Source: Amaurobius ferox (lineage: Eukaryota; Arthropoda; Arachnida; Araneae; Amaurobiidae). Taken from it: DNA of 64,000 nucleotides. Shown here one piece after another: positions 37,016-48,654 of this stretch. The stretch spans positions 77,124,437 through 77,188,436 of the forward strand of contig OX578136.1 of the NCBI GenBank assembly GCA_951213105.1, written 5' to 3'. Below the pieces are notes generated by a model. That model was not told the DNA's origin. It was given only the letters and a program-made list of their open reading frames with translations, and did no database searches. Every line of letters begins with the position of its first letter. Position 1 is the stretch's first letter. A program made the position numbers and the translations under genes.

Positions 37016-37140
37016 AAGGACCTTGCTGCCCTAATTAGAAATCGAATCAAGGATCTTCGTACTGGCCAGCTGATTCTCTACCACTGAGCTTCTGGGATAG
37101 AATCGCAAGCTCTTATCATGAAAGTAGCTTCTGCATTCTC
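37016..37140 (-). repeat. tRNA-like SINE relic, family S2 copy c
   Basis: The minus strand reads 'gaagctcagtggtagagaat' (A box, about 37075-37094), then about 35 bp further 'ccttgattcgatttc' (B-box-like, about 37043-37057). The S2 leader lies upstream ('gagcttgcgattctatccca'). Repeated ~397 bp further on as copy d. Confidence 0.55.
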
Positions 37141-37412
37141 CACCCCTTAATATCAGATTGACGTCCAAATTCAATTGGCCTGACTGACAACAATGCAAAT
37201 ACTTCCTGCAATTTCCACTTCAGGTGAGCCTCTTGATGCTATGGTTATTCTCATGGTTAGCTTCTTCCGTAGTCACTGACCTTCCTATTTGAAATCGGTG
37301 CTCAATATCCCAGAATTCACTACATCCTTGCTAATCGCACTAGAGTCGCTTTCAGACCTCCAAGATATTTGCACTAAGTTACAGGAATAATTTGTTTGGG
37401 CACCATTGAAAA

Positions 37413-37540
37413 GAACCTTGCTGCTCTTACCCTGGATCGAAATGTGAATCTTCTTAGTGGCCAGCCAGCGACCGATGATCTACTGGGACGGATTTGCAAA
37501 GTCTTATCTTCGAAGTGGACTTTTCAATCACTATAGAAAA
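37413..37540 (-). repeat. tRNA-like SINE relic, family S2 copy d
   Basis: It aligns with copy c over its length: 'gaaccttgctgctctta' matches 'gaccttgctgccctaa', and 'cttagtggccagcc' matches 'cgtactggccagct'. Same orientation. A tandem arrangement of two S2 copies or a duplication of the region would explain the pair. Confidence 0.5.
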
Positions 37541-37819
37541 TTGGCCAATTTATATGTAAAATACCCGTGCCTTCAGAATTCTGTAGAAATTTACTAAAAT
37601 CCTAATAAAATCACTTGTTCTTTAAGAAATCAGCAGAAATTTGTAGATCGCCTTTAGAAAATACATAAACTTATTTATAAAGTACTAGTATTCGCAGAAC
37701 TCTTATTAGATATACTAGATGTTAATGACAGGAAATCTATAAATGTATTTATTCAAAATTTAGTGCCTGCACAAATACTGCAATATTCTTGCAGGCGCAT
37801 CTCTCTAAAAAAAGGTTCT

Positions 37820-37863
37820 CTGTAGAAAAAGGTAAAATCTACAAATTTTACCTTTTTCTACAG
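37820..37863. other. Perfect 19-bp inverted repeat with 6-nt loop
   Basis: Arms 'ctgtagaaaaaggtaaaat' and 'attttacctttttctacag' pair without mismatch around 'ctacaa'. The 44-nt hairpin stands alone in AT-rich DNA and is not part of a recognised element. Related words ('tctgtagaaatt', 'ttctgtag') recur nearby at about 37580, 37637 and 37877. Confidence 0.9.
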
Positions 37864-38650
37864 CGAAATATATAGAATTCTGTAGTTGGGAGTTTTGTAG
37901 TTTAATGCTGAAGCTTTAAATTGAGATAGAATATGATTAGTTTATGAAGAACACAAATTGAAATTATTATGTATAATAAATATAACTTTAGAAATCCTAT
38001 CGTATATTAATTCTCTATTCCAAGAAAATGGCTGATTTCATTATCCCATTTGGACAGTGCTTAGATTTATTATTATTACAAAATCACGTTTTGTAGTAAT
38101 CACACGTGCTGCATCTAAAAAATGCATAAATTATGAAGTTGACAAAATTCATAGAAAAGTTGAGTTGTCAACTAAATAAATGAAAATACTTTGGTTTGAT
38201 TTCCTATGACATGTAAAATGAAATATTTTTCATATTGATCAGCGCAATCACTGTAAATACACAAAAGTGAAAACATATTTCCACAACATTCCTGGAAATC
38301 TTTTTTTACATTATAACTTTCTAATATCTTTTTAAGAAATCATTGAATATATCACAGACAATTCTGAAAATCATCAAATATTTCCGAAATGAAATATCTA
38401 TCATTTTTATTGACTCCCACATACAGACGAGCACATATTAAGTGTCGGTGTTTTCCGAGAATCAGTAATGTAATGACTATTTTCATGAATAAATTCTCCC
38501 TTACAGAGATTTTGCTTCACATATTTCCATGAGATAAAATATTTTGTTTTAACATATCGAAAAACAAATTTCTAGGAAAAACCCACGACTAAACTATGGT
38601 AATATATATATATACAACAAGGTGTATATGAAGGGATGGTCGGAAACTTA

Positions 38651-39113
38651 AGGGGTTATAGAACTCGCCAAAACAAACAATTTTCACAATACAATGTGAA
38701 GTCGGAAAGCAACCGGCGATCCGCGAGAGGGCGCTTTCTCTGGAGTGGATTGAACGTCGCATCAAAATGGAGACCATAGTGAAGACGAATAATGGAAATT
38801 TATTGCCAAAATGTTTACAACAAATACTCAAATAAACGACCACCAACTGCGAGACAGGTGTCACAGCGGCGACAGTGTGAAACGCTTACACTTTGAAAGA
38901 TTCCTGGCATTTCACGAATGTCTGCAGCAGAGACGCTAATTCGGGTGACAAGGTCCTCTGTTGACTCGATGGGCGCCTCTTAAACGGCGCTTTTTATCTG
39001 ACCCCAGAAGAAAAGATCCAGGCAGGACAAATTGGAAGATTTGGATACATTAGAAGACCCCACAATGTATTGTGAAAGTTGTTTGTTTTGTTTTGGTGAG
39101 TTCTATAACACCT
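38651..39113 (-). pseudogene. Short mariner-superfamily element with transposase C-terminus
   Basis: The ends are inverted repeats ('aggggttatagaactcgcca' and its counterpart at 39113) next to TA, the target of the IS630-Tc1-mariner superfamily. The repeats extend about 45 bp. The minus strand keeps the transposase C-terminus: 'LDLFFWGQIKSAV' (third-acid region, about 38985-39025), a stop, 'TEDLVTRISVSAADIREMPG' (about 38905-38965), then 'CDTCLAVGGRLFEYLL' and stop (about 38825-38875). This LDFFLWG-type ending is common in arthropod mariner relatives. The N-terminal two thirds are missing, so it is an internally deleted copy. Confidence 0.75.
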
Positions 39114-39115
39114 TA

Positions 39116-39653
39116 CATTATTATGTATAATAACACCTTAAGTATTTATCTTTAAAACATATTACCTAAATAACAAGGGACAGCATCACACATAAATAGG
39201 TATATATTCTATTCCAAAACAGAGTACCATAGATACTAGTTCATACTATGCATTCCTGGCAAATATATTCAAAAATATTCATAGCCATAATACACATTTG
39301 TCACATGTATCTATGTTACAGGCAGAAAGTATAAGCAATAGCACTGTAAGAACGAAATGTATGGGGAATGTGTAGAGAATGTCGAGGACCTAGACCACTC
39401 GACTGACCCTAGGGTTTACAGTCGCAATTTGAGTGGACGGGAAGGATATGGGAAGTGTGTGAAGGACTTAGATCTAACCAAAATTCGAATCACTGATACT
39501 CAAATTGGCCATATAACACTTCATATATTAAGTTACTGGAAAAAAAATCCGAATTTCTTATGGGGGAAATGAACCATACATTTTCCCTATTTCAGATTTC
39601 AGTTCAAAGTGAAACTTATAATCTGTGCGACGACCTTATTCTTCTATATTGTC
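39116..39653. other. AT-rich sequence, nothing recognised
   Basis: A 71-codon plus frame (39357-39572) has no motif. Confidence 0.45.
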
Positions 39654-40345
39654 ACTTGTCCTATATACATAATATACTATAGACAGAAAGTATTGTAACA
39701 GGGTCGATAATTCTAATTCGAGTTTTCGACCGAAGAGTAAATTTTAGAAATCCCTGAACTCGAACCGAACGTTTTTGATATGTATTTGTGTATGATTGTT
39801 TGTAGGTATGCGTGTGTGTATGCATGCATATATCTATGAGTGTGTGTATGCATGCATATATCTATGAGTGTGTGTATGTATGCATATATGTATGAGTTTG
39901 TGTATGTATGCATAAATGTATGAATGTGTGTATGTATGTGTATGTGTTGGTGAGTCTCTGGAAGCGGTGTCTCACGACTTAACTGAGCGTTTCCATAAAA
40001 ATTTGGTACATTTATGACAATTATTGAATACTGGAATTTTATTGATTTAAAAACAATCGGATGTTCGGCATACCCCCCCCCCAAATTTTTGAATGAATTG
40101 AAACAAATCATTAGCAATCAAGACCTTCAATAATATTAAATAAATAATCATTTTATACATAAGTTTTCATCAGAAAACGAGGACACCAGCTTGAATCGTT
40201 TAAGAGACGCTAAGAGTATTCCAAATAAATTTATAAAAATTGATATATCTTTGATAAAGTTGCAGGTATCTTCCATTACAGATATTGCCAAATATGTAAA
40301 GTCATTGTATAATGTAAGAAAAGTCATGTGCTGCCAACATCAGAT
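39654..40345 (-). mobile_element. Helentron-like repeat family A, diverged copy A8
   Basis: An older copy. Its 5' end (minus strand, from 40345) still reads 'TCTGATGTTGGCAGCACATG'. Its 3' side keeps 'gtcgataattctaattcgag' and a decayed hairpin near 39660. The central microsatellite has become a ~28-bp minisatellite ('gtgtgtatgcatgcatatat' plus 'ctatgagt') at about 39805-39945. The 'TTGGCG' module is absent, so the copy is about 690 bp. Confidence 0.75.
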
Positions 40346-40369
40346 GCTTTATAAGATAGACTCATATAT

Positions 40370-40818
40370 TCACCCATTTTCTAGATTTTTATACATGAAA
40401 GTATCCTGTCAGTCTCGTTCTCTAAATTTTTATTTGTACTAGCATCCCGTCTTCTCCGTTACCTAAATTCATATACAGAATAGCATTCATATTCACAACA
40501 TATTTATACTCACTAGCATCATGCAATCATCATAATCTACAACTTTATACAGGCTAGCAACCTGTCACTCTCATTTTCTACATTTTACATGCAGGTTAGC
40601 ACCGAGTCATCATCAGGTTTTACATATTTATTCAGGCTACAACCTGTCATACTTATTTTCCATTTTTATTCAGTCTAGCAGCATGTCATCCTCATTATCT
40701 ACAATTTCATATGCGCTAGAATCCTGTATCCTGTAGTCCTCATTATCTACATTTTTATACCGGCTAGTACCATGCCATTCTCATTCTCTACATTTTTATA
40801 TACGCTAACATCCTATGC
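40370..40818. repeat. Minisatellite, ~45-bp period
   Basis: About ten degenerate units follow the pattern 'ctagcatcctgtcat', 'tctcattttctacattttta', 'tatag'. Unit length varies with small deletions. No coding content. Confidence 0.85.
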
Positions 40819-41237
40819 GTTGAAATTCTCCTGAATTAAAAATCACTGCCATAAATCGTAGAATCCTTAAAAATATCCCAAACTAGATTTTTTGTGAGGT
40901 TTTATGAATTTAGATTTTCGTAGATTTCTTGATCGAGCTCAAGCTTCGAACGTAATTCGAACAATATATTTCCGATCTGCCGAACCACGATCTCACTATT
41001 AAGCAATTCGAATTACAACATGATCTCTTGTGGAAAAAGTGAGCAATACTTTCTCATCCCTCAGATTTCTGGTGGAAATGGAACTTTTGCTCTGAACAAA
41101 CCCCTTAAAATGGACTTCTTCATACGTGCATCCGTTAGGTCATTATTCAGTATGATGAGAACAGAGATTCTTGTACTTATTTTTATGGAAATTAAATTAA
41201 TAGAATGTTTTCAATAATAATGTCATTTAGAATACTA

Positions 41238-42345
41238 CAAGGCCTGGCCAAAAAAAAATCGCATGAAACATGCAAATATTGAAGAGGGAAGAAATGGTGA
41301 GGCATTTCGAAAATTTACATTAATCTGTGGGCAATGAGACCTTTAAATGTAATGGTATTAATTAGTATGCAGCTGATCAGTTTACAGCGATCATGACTGA
41401 ATACGTTACACACAGTCGCGTAAAAGATGTCACAGAGTTAAAAAAGGGCCAAATACTTGGCCTGTGTCAATTCCAGAAAACGTGCAATGAGATTTCTGAA
41501 ATCACTGGCACTGGATTACGAACCGTCAAGGGCGTTATTATATCTTGAAGAGATGACGGTGGACCATCAACTTCGCGTAAAATGTATGGTCAAAAAACAG
41601 TCCTAAGTAATCGAGACAGTAGGTCATTAAAATGCCTTATGAAATCGAATAGAAAAAATCGACCCCAAAACGCCCAACCATGTTCAATAGTGGAATCAAG
41701 AACATTTCTATTCGCACGATTAGACGAAAACTCAAAGAACTGGGATTAAACAGCTATGTTCCAAACAAGAAACCACTGGTTATTAAGAGTAATCGGAAAA
41801 AAGTCTCCAATTCACCAAGGAATATAAAGAATGGATTACTGAGTAAAGAGAGAAAATCATGTGGTCCAATGAGTCCAGATTTACTCTCTCCGACCACTTT
41901 TGGATACATCAGGATTAGCAGGGAACACCATGAAGCATTTGACACTTCTTACAGTGCACCCACTGTACAAGTCTCAGGAGGAAGTATTATGATATGGGGT
42001 TGAAACTGTTCGGCTGGTGTAGGTGCAGCAACAATATGCAGCAATAAAATGAAGTCGGCTGAATATCTGAGCTTACTGAATGATCGTCTTATTCCATTAC
42101 TGGCAGTTTTCTTCCTTGAGAGCAATGGCATATTCAGGATAACAACATCACGATTCATCATGCTAAAACTGCGAAAGATTGAAAGCAGCACGGGGATCTC
42201 GTTCGTACAAGTGAATTGAGCACCATAAAGTCCTGACCTCAACCCCGATTGAAAATATGTGGAGCATACTGGAGAAGCAACTAAAGATTAATTTCACTCT
42301 TCCTTCATCAACCAAAGAACTTTGCAAACTGCTACAGCGAATTCG
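41238..42345 (+). pseudogene. Tc1-like transposon with decayed transposase
   Basis: The left TIR begins next to TA with 'caaggcctggccaaaaaaaa'. From an ATG at 41393 the plus strand keeps Tc1 transposase blocks: the N-terminal helix-turn-helix ('LKKGQILGLCQFQKTCNEIS', about 41438-41500), the second DNA-binding part ('ISIRTIRRKLKELGLNSYVP', about 41703-41762), the first Asp region with Asn in its place ('IMWSNESRFTL', about 41860-41890), 'SGGSIMIWG' (about 41973-42000), the second Asp ('IQDNNITIHHAKTAKD', about 42130-42180) and 'NPIENMWSILEKQLK' (about 42243-42285). Many stops and shifts make it dead. A LINE fragment follows directly at about 42350, replacing the C-terminus and right TIR. Confidence 0.88.
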
Positions 42346-42349
42346 GCCA

Positions 42350-44021
42350 CAAATAAGTGTACCTCTTTGCTATACTGTTCTTCTTTGCTATATCATAAAC
42401 TTAATCTTCTCATCTGGTCATATTCCACACCCTTTAAAAATTGGTAAAGTTTCTCCGATCTTAAAAAAATGTGATACTCAGAATATTCTAAACTATAGAC
42501 CCATTACTGTCCTGAATGTTTTTGCTAAGGTTTTTGAAAAACTACTCTGTGTTAGACTTATTGAATTTCTTGATAAAAATAACATTACTCATCCAAACCA
42601 ATTTATATTTCAAAATCTAAAATCAACTGAACTTGCAATTTTAACCGCCTTAAATAATAAACAGTGTAATTTTATTGTTAAACATCCGGTTCTCGGTATT
42701 TTTTTTATTTATCATAAGCTTTTGATACTATTCATCACCAACGTCTCTTATCAAAACTTGACTGCATTGGTATTAGAGGTATTACTAATATTTTACTCAA
42801 AACTACTTAGCTGATCGTAAACAATTCGTCCAGTTACAAACCGTACGTTCTAGCTATGAAACTGTCCTCAATGGTGTTCCTCAAGGCTCAATCTTGGGTC
42901 CGATTCTGTTTTAAATTTACATAAATGATATCTTCTATGTTCCTTCTTGTGCTTCCAAAATAATTTTTGCTGATGATACCGTCTTATGTTTTGTTGATGA
43001 AAACATTCAGGCACTTGTCAATCAAGTGAATTCTCAAATCCATAACTATATAGACTACTTTGACCAAAACTTCTTAACCTTAAATACTGAGAAAACTTTA
43101 TTATTTTTGATAGGAAATATTATGCTCGTGATATAAATAATATTTATATAAATAGCTCCAGTATTCGTTTTTCTTCTGCGTTAAGTTCTTGGGCGTCATT
43201 TTACAGAATGATTTAAAATGGAACAAATAAGTTGACCAATAAAGTAAGAAAAAACATTGGATTAGTTAGAACTAAATTATCTTTTTACCAAAAACTGTTT
43301 TAATTATGCTCCATTACAGTTTAATTTTTCGTCATCTGTCTTATTGTAATCTAGTTTGTGGAAACACTATTACAAGAAATATAAACAAGCTTCGTATTCT
43401 ACAAAATAAATATATATCTCTTCTTAAAGATTCTTTTGATCTGAATATGCATCACCATTCTATTTGTTCTCACTACAAAATTTACAAAATTTTGTCCGTC
43501 ACTATGATTTTTCACTATCGTTTAACTTTGTTTATGTTTCAGAATATTCATCATAATCAGCATTGTAGTATCTTTTCCGCTAAGTTTCACGATCATACTT
43601 ATAATACTCGGAACAAGAATCAATTATCACCCTATTTTTCTCGTACAAACAGCTTATACATAAATATGAATTCCACTGGCTCAAGATTATGGAATTCTTT
43701 TCCACTTTTCTTAAAATCACTGAAACATGAAATTAGTTTTAAAACGTACTTAAAGATGTTTCTGTTAAGGTCTGAACGATTTGCTGATCTATTATTTATT
43801 TGCTTTAGAACATGTTTCCCTGCTAATTGTTCTTGTTTATTTTGTTATGGCCTTTGTTCTGCCACTAACCATTATTGCTAGAATGCTGCCAGTTTGGTTG
43901 GAGGCTGTGGTCCCATCAGGCCTATCTATAGCCCCTTTTTCCTCAGTTGCGTGCCCCAATGTTATACATTACTTATAAGTAGAAATTGTATATGTTGTGT
44001 ATATTGTGTGGCAAAACAAAG

Positions 44022-44061
<40 letters not shown>
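42350..44061 (+). pseudogene. CR1/Jockey-type LINE, 5'-truncated, decayed reverse transcriptase
   Basis: Non-LTR retrotransposon ORF2 fragment. Visible reverse-transcriptase blocks: 'GKVSPILKK..NYRPITVLN' (about 42443-42520), 'NGVPQGSILGPILF' (about 42872-42913, followed by a stop), the catalytic 'FADDTVLCFVDEN' (about 42966-43005), 'NFLTLNTEKT' (about 43070-43100) and 'LGVILQNDLKWNK' (about 43190-43230). The C-terminal domain is open over 191 codons (43306-43881), with 'TRNKNQLSPYF' and 'GSRLWNSFPLFLKSL' as in CR1/L2/Jockey clades. The 3' end is 'gcaaaacaaagtttattatt' and then (TTA)n (about 44018-44061). The apurinic endonuclease and ORF1 are missing. Frameshifts near 42800 and 43110-43260 make it inactive. 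Confidence 0.88.
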
Positions 44062-44062
<1 letters not shown>

Positions 44063-45683
44063 AAGTAACGACTATTATATGATTAGCACATAAAAGGCGC
44101 AAAATGAGTCAATGGGTGCTGTTATCTGCAGTTGGGAGCGCGAGCCCCAAAGCTAATTGTTAGTTAAACAGCATAAACATATAAGTAAAGGGATTAAGTT
44201 ATCAACTGGTTTCGAGGAAGACTATATAGTTTTCTTAAGGAATGGTCTCTAACGTTACATTTTTGTTTTATGCTGCTTTAATAACGAAATGGTTTCTCTT
44301 CAGATATATGTATAGGTCCCTTTCCTGCACAATATACCTTCCCCGCATTTGATCTCTTTCAGATACAGGATCCTGAAATGTCATTTAAAAAAGTAAAATA
44401 CAATTAGATTCATATTCAGAATAAAGTTCAATTCAAATTGATGTTATTTTTTATGATAGCGAATATCAGTCGTTTTAACCAATTCATTCGTCTGCGGAAC
44501 TTGAAAAAAGTTTTGTTTGGAATGAAGTTTCTTGCAATCAGGAAAGAAATGTACTGAAAAGTCATCCAATATTTTCCTCCCCCGAAATGAGGTCTTATTT
44601 ATTGAAACGGGCTATTTCGTCTGAAAGGAACTTCCGCTTAAAAAAGAAAAAATTCTTGCATCGACAAGAACCCCGGAAGGAAGTTTTATAGGAAATGAAA
44701 AAGAACGTTGAAGTTGTCATAAGTTTGATTTGAAGTGCTTTTGCTATTATTTCTATTGCAGGAAAGTTTGAGTTTTACAATATATTTTGGTATCTTTGGA
44801 AATTACGACAGTTATAACTAGTCTGATGTCATACTAAAAACATTTTAAATGCAAATTTCAAATATTTTGGTATCTTCTGTGTTTATGTATTATGGGTCGG
44901 TCAGATCGGTGCTAAAATAAATGTATGCTCTCCTTCCGTGAATCAGGGCAAAATTGGAGAGACAGATAACTATTACAAACGTAATTCGCTGCCCGAATTG
45001 GAACGACAAAATTAAAATAAACTTTAATGAGCAATTATATGTAGTTGCAGTTTTCGTTTTCGTGCAGCCGATTACATATACTGATTTATGTGTACGCTAG
45101 CGTGTTTTACGTAAAGGTATGCTTAGTTGAGTTTTAAAAGCTTATTATGTCTTAGTGCTTTTGTCATTGTTATACGGAACATCTAAGAATTTCATAAAGG
45201 AAATCGGTCTAGAACAGTGAGATTTATATCGATATCCTACAGTTACTTTTACGAATAATCAAATTGTTTCATATTTTTAGACATGCAGTCAGTGAAATGT
45301 CCTTTTCTTATTTGTTATAAACGCTCTTTCGAAATTGTCAGTTAAAGTATGTCTTTGAATATACGTTTCTTTCGATTCGAAATATTCCATTCCAAAACCC
45401 AGCGAAGGTAATGTAACATAACATACATTTCTTTGTCAAAAGTATTGAATGTATTTACAGCTCATTTAACTGAATGGGAAGAACATTTCTTTCAAATTTC
45501 CTCTTTGAAAATATGTTTATCAAACTAGCTGATATCTACACTGCTTTAAAATAAACGGGAAAACAGGAATATGAGCAGTACGCAGACAAGAACCAACGTA
45601 ATGTGTTTAAAGTTTTACTCTATAGAATAAAATATTAAATAAATAATTAGTCTCACAGCTCGCCTTATATACATTTCAATATA
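44062..45683. other. AT-rich sequence, nothing recognised
   Basis: No feature recognised over 1.6 kb. Confidence 0.5.
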
Positions 45684-46594
45684 GAGGGTGTCCCAAATAC
45701 ATTGACCTAGATTTTATTAATTAAATATTGATCTTAGACATATATAATAAATTACAAAGTTGCGTAAAAAAGGTACAAACTTTCATGAAATCGATAAAAA
45801 TTTTCCAGGGAATTAAATTTTAAGAAATATAAAATTTAAATTTTTATACGGCCCCACGTACAGAAACATTTCCAATGAGTAAAACGTGCCCCATACACTA
45901 ATAAGGTGATGTACAAAATTCCAGCATTTTATCATAAAACGTCCCAGAGATATGAAAAGACAAAACTGCTGACTTAAACCACTTTTTGATGCATCGACAT
46001 GGGATCTTAAAGAGAAAAAATCATGTCAGCACATCGCGTTTCAGGGATCATACACAAATTACAAAAGAAAGCAATGATTACATAAATAAATAACAATTTC
46101 ACTATTTATTGGTACAAAAGTATCTACACTGTGTAGAAATAATAACTTCACACAAAGATTATATAGCTTGTTCAAAATGTTTTCCATCCATGCCAAAGAT
46201 CCATTAAAAATAAGAGACATATATGATTTGCCTATCATACATTTCTGCGTTGCGTCATTTGCACTCTTCCTGTATAGATTTGTATTTTAATTTGCGAATA
46301 ATCCCTCATTAACTTTGTTTAAACCTATCCTTGGGACTTTTTATGATAAAATGCTGAAATTTTGTACATCACTTTATTAGTGTATGGGGCACATTTTTCT
46401 CATTGGAAATGTTTTTGTACCGTGGCCGTATAAAAATTTAAATTTTGTATTTCTTTAAATTTAATCCCCTGAAAATTTTTATCGAATTTATAAAATTCTG
46501 TACCTTGTTTTACGCAACTTTTTAATTTGTTATATATGTCTAAAATCAATATTTAAGGAATAAAAGCTGAGATCAATGTTTTTGGAACACCTTG
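45684..46594 (-). mobile_element. Mariner-superfamily derivative with ~270-bp TIRs
   Basis: The element is bounded by TA. The left arm (45684-45955) and right arm (about 46325-46594) are inverted copies of ~270 bp at about 85-90% by eye, starting 'gagggtgtcccaaatacatt' and (complement) 'caaggtgttccaaaaacatt'. Between them the minus strand ends a transposase frame with 'FGMDGKHFEQAI' and stop (about 46160-46200). This is the same C-terminal motif class as the remnant at 38.8 kb ('GGRLFEYLL'). So it is an internally deleted mariner relative with very long TIRs, not a host palindrome. Confidence 0.8.
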
Positions 46595-46596
46595 TA

Positions 46597-47268
46597 TATT
46601 GTATATAATTTGAAAATATATCATAAAATTTATATGTGTGTATATTTTTATATAATATGCCAAATTATCAGTACGAATACCAATTATAAACCTGTATCGA
46701 CATAGTGTATTTCGTTTAAAAAACACAAATATTAATTTAATTGACTCAAAACTTGTTCATAGATATATCTAAAAATGGCTGAAGTTCTATCCAAAGGTCA
46801 AAAGCATAAAGCGTTATTGTGTATTTCTCTGTATAGGAATAAAAACCTACTTTTCAAAGTCCTTCTTTGACAATATGTGGGAAATATAACTAAAATCTGC
46901 ATTAGTTTAAAAGTCAAAATTTTAATACAGCAAAACTTAACGAAACGTTACGCAGACTTAAATTGACAATATATTTTGTACTAAAAATTTGCACAATAAT
47001 TATTGAATATATTGATGTGTTTCCAGACCCTTCACAGAAGTCCCCTGCTGACCCAAAAGACTAAATATTTGCACAATTATAGTATCAACTACGTGTTAGA
47101 ACCAATCGAATATTCTATCTTCTTCACCTATAAGGCGATGAAACAGTTTTGTATTCCTTTTGGGCCTTCCTTAAGCCCTTCCGAAAACATATTAGGCTGA
47201 ATTTTTAAAAACTTATAGTATCATATAAAGCAAGGCTTTCTTACCTGTGGTGCAGCTGAGGAAAAAAA
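46597..47268. other. AT-rich sequence, nothing recognised
   Basis: No feature recognised. Confidence 0.5.
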
Positions 47269-47796
47269 TTTGATGTGAGCAGAACATGACTTTCCCTGCA
47301 GATTCAAATTCATTTTCGTTTTATTTCATTAATAATTCATTAAATTTGATTGAATAACACGCATAATTAATTCAAATGACACCAAATTTGCATTCAGTTT
47401 GTTTTTGGTTTCATTTGGTAACTGAACTTATTTTCAAAACCGGCGTAGCTAAAATGCGAAAAATCTAAAATATCTCGAGAATTGCTAGATCTAGAGTGAT
47501 GAGGTTGGTCTTAGTTTCTTCATCGTCAAAAATCCCATACAAAACAAGCATTTAATTGATGCATTTGACCATATGTAGTCTTTTATTTTAGATTTTGACG
47601 ACTTTTGAGGGCCATTTTGTACAAAAAAGCAAGTTCTTCACCAAACTCTAATCAGCACCAAGATAACCCACAAGTGACTCATCTACGAAATTTTGTGAAC
47701 TTTTCTCAATTAGTTTTTTAGCTAGAGCAGATACATGAGATTTTTGACACGATTCCAATACATTTCCTATACATTACCATGTATTGCAAGGAAAGC
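47269..47796 (+). mobile_element. Helentron-like repeat family B, copy B1 (short)
   Basis: About 528 bp. It starts with a variant of the shared terminus ('TTTGATGTGAGCAGAACATG') and ends in 'tgcaaggaaagc' after a hairpin. It has only one of the two internal modules found in B2, which explains its length. Confidence 0.75.
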
Positions 47797-48654
47797 AAAA
47801 ACCTAATAAATCTTCGTTATTCGTGTACCATTCATAATGGAGCAAATTCAAATCATTCATTGGACAGAGAATACCGTTTAATGCACATTCATATGCTTAA
47901 AATTTGCACGAAGTCAAAATTTGAGCTTATGCATTCATATGACAACACTTAATGCTGAAGATTTCGAACCTACGTCAAAATTAAACGTACTTGACCAAGT
48001 TTCAAGTCATTTTGTCCAGCCGTTTCCGGAGTATGAGAATAAAATTTTATGACCCTAAATGCTAAATTAGTTTACCAGACTTTTATGCATATCTTCTGAA
48101 ACGATCACGATTATTTTTTTATTACGTTACTATTAAAGTCCCCAAACAACATCTACGTAATTTCCTTTTACTTTTAAATATTTACTTCTTCATGATATGT
48201 AAAATATAGAGAAAACATTGTTTTTACGAGATTTTGTGTTCGAATACATGTTTCATGATCTCCTGGTTACATTTTGACTATTTTCGGAGTGATGCCGCCT
48301 GCCAGTATGTCTATGATAAATTTCTTGTGCATATTATAGAGAATACACACATATGGAAGGAATTCCACATTCAATCAAAACTTTATATTTTAAAAATTGA
48401 TTTTTATGCATGCAACTTTTATATAGCAGTGAAAAATACTTAGCACTAAATACTTTAAATAAATGGAAGATGAAGTTTGAAACACACTATAACATGTAAA
48501 TTTAAACGTTCTATACTCCCCAAATGTAAAACATAAATAAATAATAATGAATGTCAAAAGGATATTTGAGAAATTCATGTTATTTTAAGTATATGCAGCT
48601 TCGGTTGAAAATACCTGCATCTGTGTGAAAGTGGCTAAAACTGAATATGAAAAA
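47797..48654. other. AT-rich sequence, nothing recognised
   Basis: No feature recognised. Confidence 0.5.
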
